Part shown: positions 60,718 to 64,000 of the stretch, one piece after another
Layout of the letters: every line of letters starts with the position of its first letter
Position numbering within the stretch: the first letter of the stretch is position 1
From: Amycolatopsis sp. A133
GTDB lineage: Bacteria; Actinomycetota; Actinomycetes; Mycobacteriales; Pseudonocardiaceae
Length of the DNA: 64,000 nucleotides
Reading direction: 5' to 3'
NCBI RefSeq assembly: GCF_031082405.1
Contig: NZ_JAVHJU010000008.1
Span: forward strand, 62,001-126,000
The notes under the pieces: generated by a model
Told to the model about the DNA's origin: nothing
Database searches by the model: none
Seen by the model: only the letters and a program-made list of their open reading frames with translations
Program-made: the position numbers and the translations under genes

Positions 60718-61679
60718 AAGCCCTCGTCCAAGACCGCTACGGAAACCCCGGCGTTCTCGAACCGCGCGACATCGCGAGACCCGCGCCCGGGCCCGGCGAA
60801 GTCCTCGTGCGTGTGCACGCGGCAGGCGTCGACCCGGGCGTGTGGCACCTGATCACCGGGCAGCCGTACCTGCTGCGCCTGCTGGGTTTCGGCCTGCGCG
60901 CGCCGAAGAACCCGGTGCGCGGCCTCGACTTCGCGGGCATGGTCGAGGAAGCCGGCGACGGCGTCACGGCGGTCCGGCCGGGGGACGAGGTCTTCGGCGA
61001 GTGCACCGGCGCGTTCGCCGAGTACGCCGTCGCGAAGGCGGATCGGATCGCGGTGAAACCGGCCCGGCTTTCGTTCGAGCAGGCGGCGGCCACCGCAGTC
61101 TCCGGCTGCACCGCCCTGCAGGGCCTGCGCGACGCCGGCCGCGTCCGGCCGGGACAGTCGGTGCTGGTGATCGGCGCCGCCGGCGGTGTCGGGTCGTTCG
61201 CGGTGCAGCTGGCCAAAACCTTCGGCGCCGAAGTCACGGCGGTGTGCAGCACGGGGAAGACGGACCTGGTCCGCACCCTCGGCGCGGACCACGTCGTCGA
61301 CTACACCCGCGAGGACTTCACCGCGCAGCGGTACGACCTCGTCCTGGACACGGCGAGCATGCGCGGGGTGCGGTACCTGCGCCGCGCGCTGACCCCGGGC
61401 GGCACGCTGGTGCTCGTCGGCGGCGAGGGCGGCGGCCGCTGGCTGGGCGGGATCCAGCGGGTCGCCGGCGCGGCGCTGCTCAGCCCGTTCGTGGGCCACC
61501 ACCTGCGGGGACTGGTCTCCTCGGTCCGCGGCGCTGACCTCGAAGTGCTGCGCGAACTGGCCGAGGCCGGGCGGGTGACGCCCCTGCTCGACCGGACGTA
61601 CCCGCTCGCCGACGTCGTGACCGCGATCGACTACGTCCACAATGGACACTCGGCGGGCAAGGTCGTGCTCACGGTCTGA
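60714..61679 (+). CDS. MDR-family NAD(P)-dependent oxidoreductase (quinone-reductase-like)
   Basis: A 321-residue zinc-free medium-chain reductase. The GroES-like half begins MKALVQDRYGNPGVLEPRDI. The cofactor loop reads VLVIGAAGGVGSFAVQLAK (~145-163), and the C-terminal part holds LTPGGTLVLVGGEGG. It would reduce a quinone or enone. It is the last gene of the membrane protein/XRE cassette. A copy of the 13-base motif lies at 61635-61647 (minus orientation), encoded with the rare codons AAT GGA. Confidence 0.92.
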   Translation: MKALVQDRYGNPGVLEPRDIARPAPGPGEVLVRVHAAGVDPGVWHLITGQPYLLRLLGFGLRAPKNPVRGLDFAGMVEEAGDGVTAVRPGDEVFGECTGAFAEYAVAKADRIAVKPARLSFEQAAATAVSGCTALQGLRDAGRVRPGQSVLVIGAAGGVGSFAVQLAKTFGAEVTAVCSTGKTDLVRTLGADHVVDYTREDFTAQRYDLVLDTASMRGVRYLRRALTPGGTLVLVGGEGGGRWLGGIQRVAGAALLSPFVGHHLRGLVSSVRGADLEVLRELAEAGRVTPLLDRTYPLADVVTAIDYVHNGHSAGKVVLTV

Positions 61680-61698
61680 ACCCGCGGCCCGGCCGCAC

Positions 61699-61716
61699 GA
61701 CGCGGTACACCGCGTC
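61699..61716. terminator. Hairpin between convergent genes
   Basis: GACGCGG-TACA-CCGCGTC (61699-61716), a perfect 7-base stem. Its right end overlaps the stop of the NmrA-like gene. Confidence 0.5.
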
Positions 61717-62539
61717 AGCGGAAGGCGTCCGCGTGAGCCTCGACCCACTGGGCGAAGCTGCGAGCCGGCCGCCCGGTCACCTCGCCCACCGTCGGGTACA
61801 CCGTCGCCTCGTCCAAGGTGCCGTCGACGTAGAAGCTCCAAAACGCCTCGACGTACTCCCGCGGCATGGCCGCCGCCAGCTCCGCGCGCGTCTCGTCGTC
61901 CGACAGCCCCACAAAACGGAGGTCACGGCCGAGCACCGAAGCCAGCACCTCGACCTGCTCGGCCGGTCGGATCGCCACCGGCCCGGTCAGCTCGTGGACC
62001 AGCCCTTCGTGACCACCCGCGAGGGCGAGCGCCGCCACGGCCGCGATGTCGGCCGGGTCGATGCACGCCGCCGCGACGTGCGGGAACTGGGCGCGGACCG
62101 TGTCGCCCGCGCGCAGCTGGGGCAGCCAGCGCAGGGCGTTCGACATGAACGCGCGCGGCCGCAGGAACGTCCAGTCCAGACCCGACTCGCGCACCGCGCG
62201 CTCGGACAGGGTCATGTAGCGCGAGACCGCGTTGTCCAGGTCCGCCAGTGCGGCCGAACCGCCGGACAGCAGCACGATCCGCCGCACCCCGGCGTCACGG
62301 GCCTGCGCGAGCATGCCGGGCATGTTCTCGTAGCCGGACAGCAGGAAAACGCCTTCGACGCCCGTCAAGGCATCCGTGAGGCCGTCCGGAGAGTTGAGGT
62401 CGCCCACCGCGGCCTCGGCGCCGTCCGGCAGCTCGGCGTCCGGGCGGCGCACCAGCGCCCGGACCGGTGCGCCCGCCGCCGCGAGTGCCGAAACCACTTC
62501 ACTGCCGACGTTGCCGGTGGCGCCGGTGACCAGGTACAT
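61715..62539 (-). CDS. NmrA-like NAD(P)-binding protein
   Basis: A 274-residue atypical SDR. The cofactor loop is YLVTGATGNVGSEVVSALAAAG (~2-23). It has no YxxxK pair and carries the NmrA/QOR2-type pattern (GVEGVFLLSGYENMPG, GLDWTFLRPRAFMSNAL). It may sense the NADP redox state or reduce quinones. It lies 52 bases downstream of the second DGPF gene on the same strand and may share its promoter. Confidence 0.9.
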   Translation of the reverse strand: MYLVTGATGNVGSEVVSALAAAGAPVRALVRRPDAELPDGAEAAVGDLNSPDGLTDALTGVEGVFLLSGYENMPGMLAQARDAGVRRIVLLSGGSAALADLDNAVSRYMTLSERAVRESGLDWTFLRPRAFMSNALRWLPQLRAGDTVRAQFPHVAAACIDPADIAAVAALALAGGHEGLVHELTGPVAIRPAEQVEVLASVLGRDLRFVGLSDDETRAELAAAMPREYVEAFWSFYVDGTLDEATVYPTVGEVTGRPARSFAQWVEAHADAFR

Positions 62540-62591
62540 CGCTCTACCCCCCAGAGTCGTTGCCCCGCCAGCCTAGCGCCACCGGCCGCCG

Positions 62592-62960
62592 TCACCCCTG
62601 CGGCAGTTCGTCGAACTCCACGACCTGGCGGATCTCCACCTCGATTTCCTGGTCGAACAGCTCGACGTACTGCTTGGCGAACTCGACGGCCTCCGCCCGG
62701 TCCGCCGCGTTGATCAGCGCGAAGCCGCCGATGACCTCCTTGGCCTCGGCGAACGGCCCGTCGGTCACGCGGATCGCGGCGCCGCGCGGCTTGCGGACCA
62801 GCGAGCCCTTCTCCGACGGGTGAACGCCCTCCGCCGTGATGAGAACGCCCTTCTCCGCCGACTCCTGGACGAACGCGCCCATCTTCTCCATGAACTCCTG
62901 GCTGGGGTTCCACGACTGCGGGTCGCGCTCGTCGACCCGGTGCATCATCAGAAACCGCAT
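62592..62960 (-). CDS. Second DGPF/YCII-domain protein
   Basis: A 122-residue YCII-related protein with VTDGPFAEAKEVIGGFALIN (~65-84). ATG at 62960 has GGGAGCAGGAC upstream. It is only distantly similar to the first DGPF protein but has the best ECF42-like promoter in the window, so it is probably in the same regulon. Confidence 0.92.
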   Translation of the reverse strand: MRFLMMHRVDERDPQSWNPSQEFMEKMGAFVQESAEKGVLITAEGVHPSEKGSLVRKPRGAAIRVTDGPFAEAKEVIGGFALINAADRAEAVEFAKQYVELFDQEIEVEIRQVVEFDELPQG

Positions 62961-63032
62961 GTCCTGCTCCCTGGTGTTCTACGGCCGGGGTCCGGTGCGT
63001 TCCCGGACGCGGTGACCGGCCTTCACCCCCGC

Positions 63033-63060
63033 GTCGAACGGCCGGATCCGGTGTTCGACA
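63033..63060 (-). promoter_or_regulatory. ECF42-like promoter of the second DGPF gene
   Basis: On the minus strand, TGTCGA (complement of 63055-63060) is followed after 18 bases by CGAC (complement of 63033-63036), inside CCGTTCGAC. The -35 is an exact match to the published ECF42 motif, and CCGTTCG also occurs at the same relative place upstream of the first DGPF gene. Confidence 0.6.
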
Positions 63061-63123
63061 TTTCCCCGGGGAGATTTTTCCGGCAGAGTACCTGTGACCT
63101 GCATCACCGGAGGAAGGTGTCGG

Positions 63124-64000
63124 ATGTCCGTCCTGCTCGCGATCGGCACGCGCAAGGGTCTGTGGCTGGCCACCAGCACGGACGACCGGGTCACCTGGGA
63201 GGTGACCGGCCCGCACCACCCGATGACGGAGGTCTACGCGGTCGGCATCGACACGCGCCGCGCCACGCCGCGGCTGCTGGCCGGGGTGACCAGCGAGCAC
63301 TTCGGACCGAGCGTGGCCACCAGCGACGACCTGGGCGCGACCTGGGCGGAACCCGACCACGCCCCGATCGCGTTCCCGGCGGACACCGGCGAATCGCTGG
63401 CCAGAGCGTGGCAGCTCGTGCCGGGCCCGGCGAGCGAGCCGGACGTCGTCTACGCCGGCACCGAGCCGTCCGCCCTGTTCCGCTCCACCGACGGCGGCCG
63501 CACCTACGAGCTCGTCCGCGGCCTCTGGGACCACCCGCACCGCGAGCACTGGACGCCCGGTGGCGGCGGCAAGGCCATCCACACCGTCCTGCCGCACCCC
63601 ACCGATCCCGGCCGCGTCACCGTGGCGATGTCGACCGGCGGCGTCTACCGCACCGAGGACGGCGGCGAGTCCTGGGCGGCGAGCAACACGGGCATCAAGG
63701 CGGTCCACGTGCCCGACCCGTACCCCGAATACGGCCAGTGCGTGCACAAGGTCGCGCGGCACCCGGCCGAGCCGGACCGCCTGTTCGCGCAGGTCCACCA
63801 CGGCGTCTACCGCAGCGACGACGCGGGTGCGACCTGGCAGTCCATCGCCGAGGGTCTGCCCAGCGACTTCGGCTTCCCCGTGGTCGTCCACCCGCACCGG
63901 CCGGAGGTCGTCTACACGTTCCCGCTGGTCGCCGACGCGATGCGGTTCCCGCCGGACGGCCGCTGCCGGGTGTACCGCAGCGAGGACGCCGGGAAGTCGT
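63124..64000 (+). CDS. BNR/sialidase-like beta-propeller protein (3' end outside window)
   Basis: The first 292 codons of a protein that runs off the window. Asp-box repeats are regular: SDDLGATW, STDGGRTY, TEDGGESW, SDDAGATW and SEDAGKS, each marking a propeller blade of the sialidase/VPS10 type. There is no signal peptide (MSVLLAIGTRKGLWLATS), so it is probably cytoplasmic. These proteins are usually annotated as exo-alpha-sialidases or glycosyl hydrolases without proof of activity. ATG at 63124 has GGAGGAAGG upstream. Confidence 0.88.
   Translation, partial: MSVLLAIGTRKGLWLATSTDDRVTWEVTGPHHPMTEVYAVGIDTRRATPRLLAGVTSEHFGPSVATSDDLGATWAEPDHAPIAFPADTGESLARAWQLVPGPASEPDVVYAGTEPSALFRSTDGGRTYELVRGLWDHPHREHWTPGGGGKAIHTVLPHPTDPGRVTVAMSTGGVYRTEDGGESWAASNTGIKAVHVPDPYPEYGQCVHKVARHPAEPDRLFAQVHHGVYRSDDAGATWQSIAEGLPSDFGFPVVVHPHRPEVVYTFPLVADAMRFPPDGRCRVYRSEDAGKS

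Overview
The window reads as chromosome from a high-GC actinomycete that uses mycothiol, most likely a member of the Pseudonocardiaceae such as Amycolatopsis. The evidence is strong G/C bias at third codon positions, a mycothione reductase gene, XRE/DUF397 and AfsR-type regulators, many leaderless promoters, and extragenic palindromes of a kind I associate with that family. The genus is inference. About 60 genes are packed on both strands with many 1-4 base overlaps. I see no tRNA, rRNA, CRISPR array, insertion sequence, prophage or complete antibiotic cluster.

Layout. 1-5048: the end of a NACHT-LRR STAND NTPase, a membrane-anchored protein of unknown function, and proS. 5172-15312: mostly single genes (VOC protein, GT87 mannosyltransferase, hydroxyacid dehydrogenase, XRE/DUF397 pair, GNAT, yaaA, FAD oxidase, SUFU-domain protein, divergent LysR/metallo-hydrolase pair, and a small protein with a glycine-rich tail). 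15536-25245: a phytoene-dehydrogenase-like oxidoreductase, RIO kinase, DEAD-box helicase, an AONS-family enzyme, ElaA-type GNAT, a secreted trypsin-like protease, a DD-carboxypeptidase lipoprotein and mtr behind a SigR-type promoter. 25255-30509: a divergent MFS/GntR pair, then an operon of ribbon-helix-helix regulator, DUF4097 protein and DrrA/DrrB ABC exporter.

30514-40167 holds a conserved housekeeping block in the same gene order as Mycobacterium tuberculosis: dxr, rip1, ispG, GNAT, penicillin-binding lipoprotein, map. Here it is interrupted between ispG and the GNAT gene by an AraC/VOC operon and two small genes. 40194-50753 carries a secreted cyclophilin, an acyltransferase, a DHA2 exporter, a divergent MocR/methyltransferase pair, and a large XRE-SARP-NB-ARC-TPR regulator. 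50861-64000 is accessory metabolism and regulation: P450/LysR, SDR, nitrilase, DUF1295, threonine synthase, ArsC-like protein, TetR/crotonase, an ECF42-type sigma factor with two DGPF (YCII) genes, a membrane-protein/XRE/MDR cassette, and the start of a BNR-repeat protein.

The most interesting non-gene signals are: a 13-base motif RTCCRNTGTGGAC scattered through coding regions and apparently kept through rare codons; four GTGCCA repeats at exact 22-base spacing over the promoter of the ribbon-helix-helix gene; two different palindrome arrays, each with a 30-base period, between convergent genes; ECF42-like promoters in front of both DGPF genes; and a widespread leaderless promoter layout that fixes many start codons.
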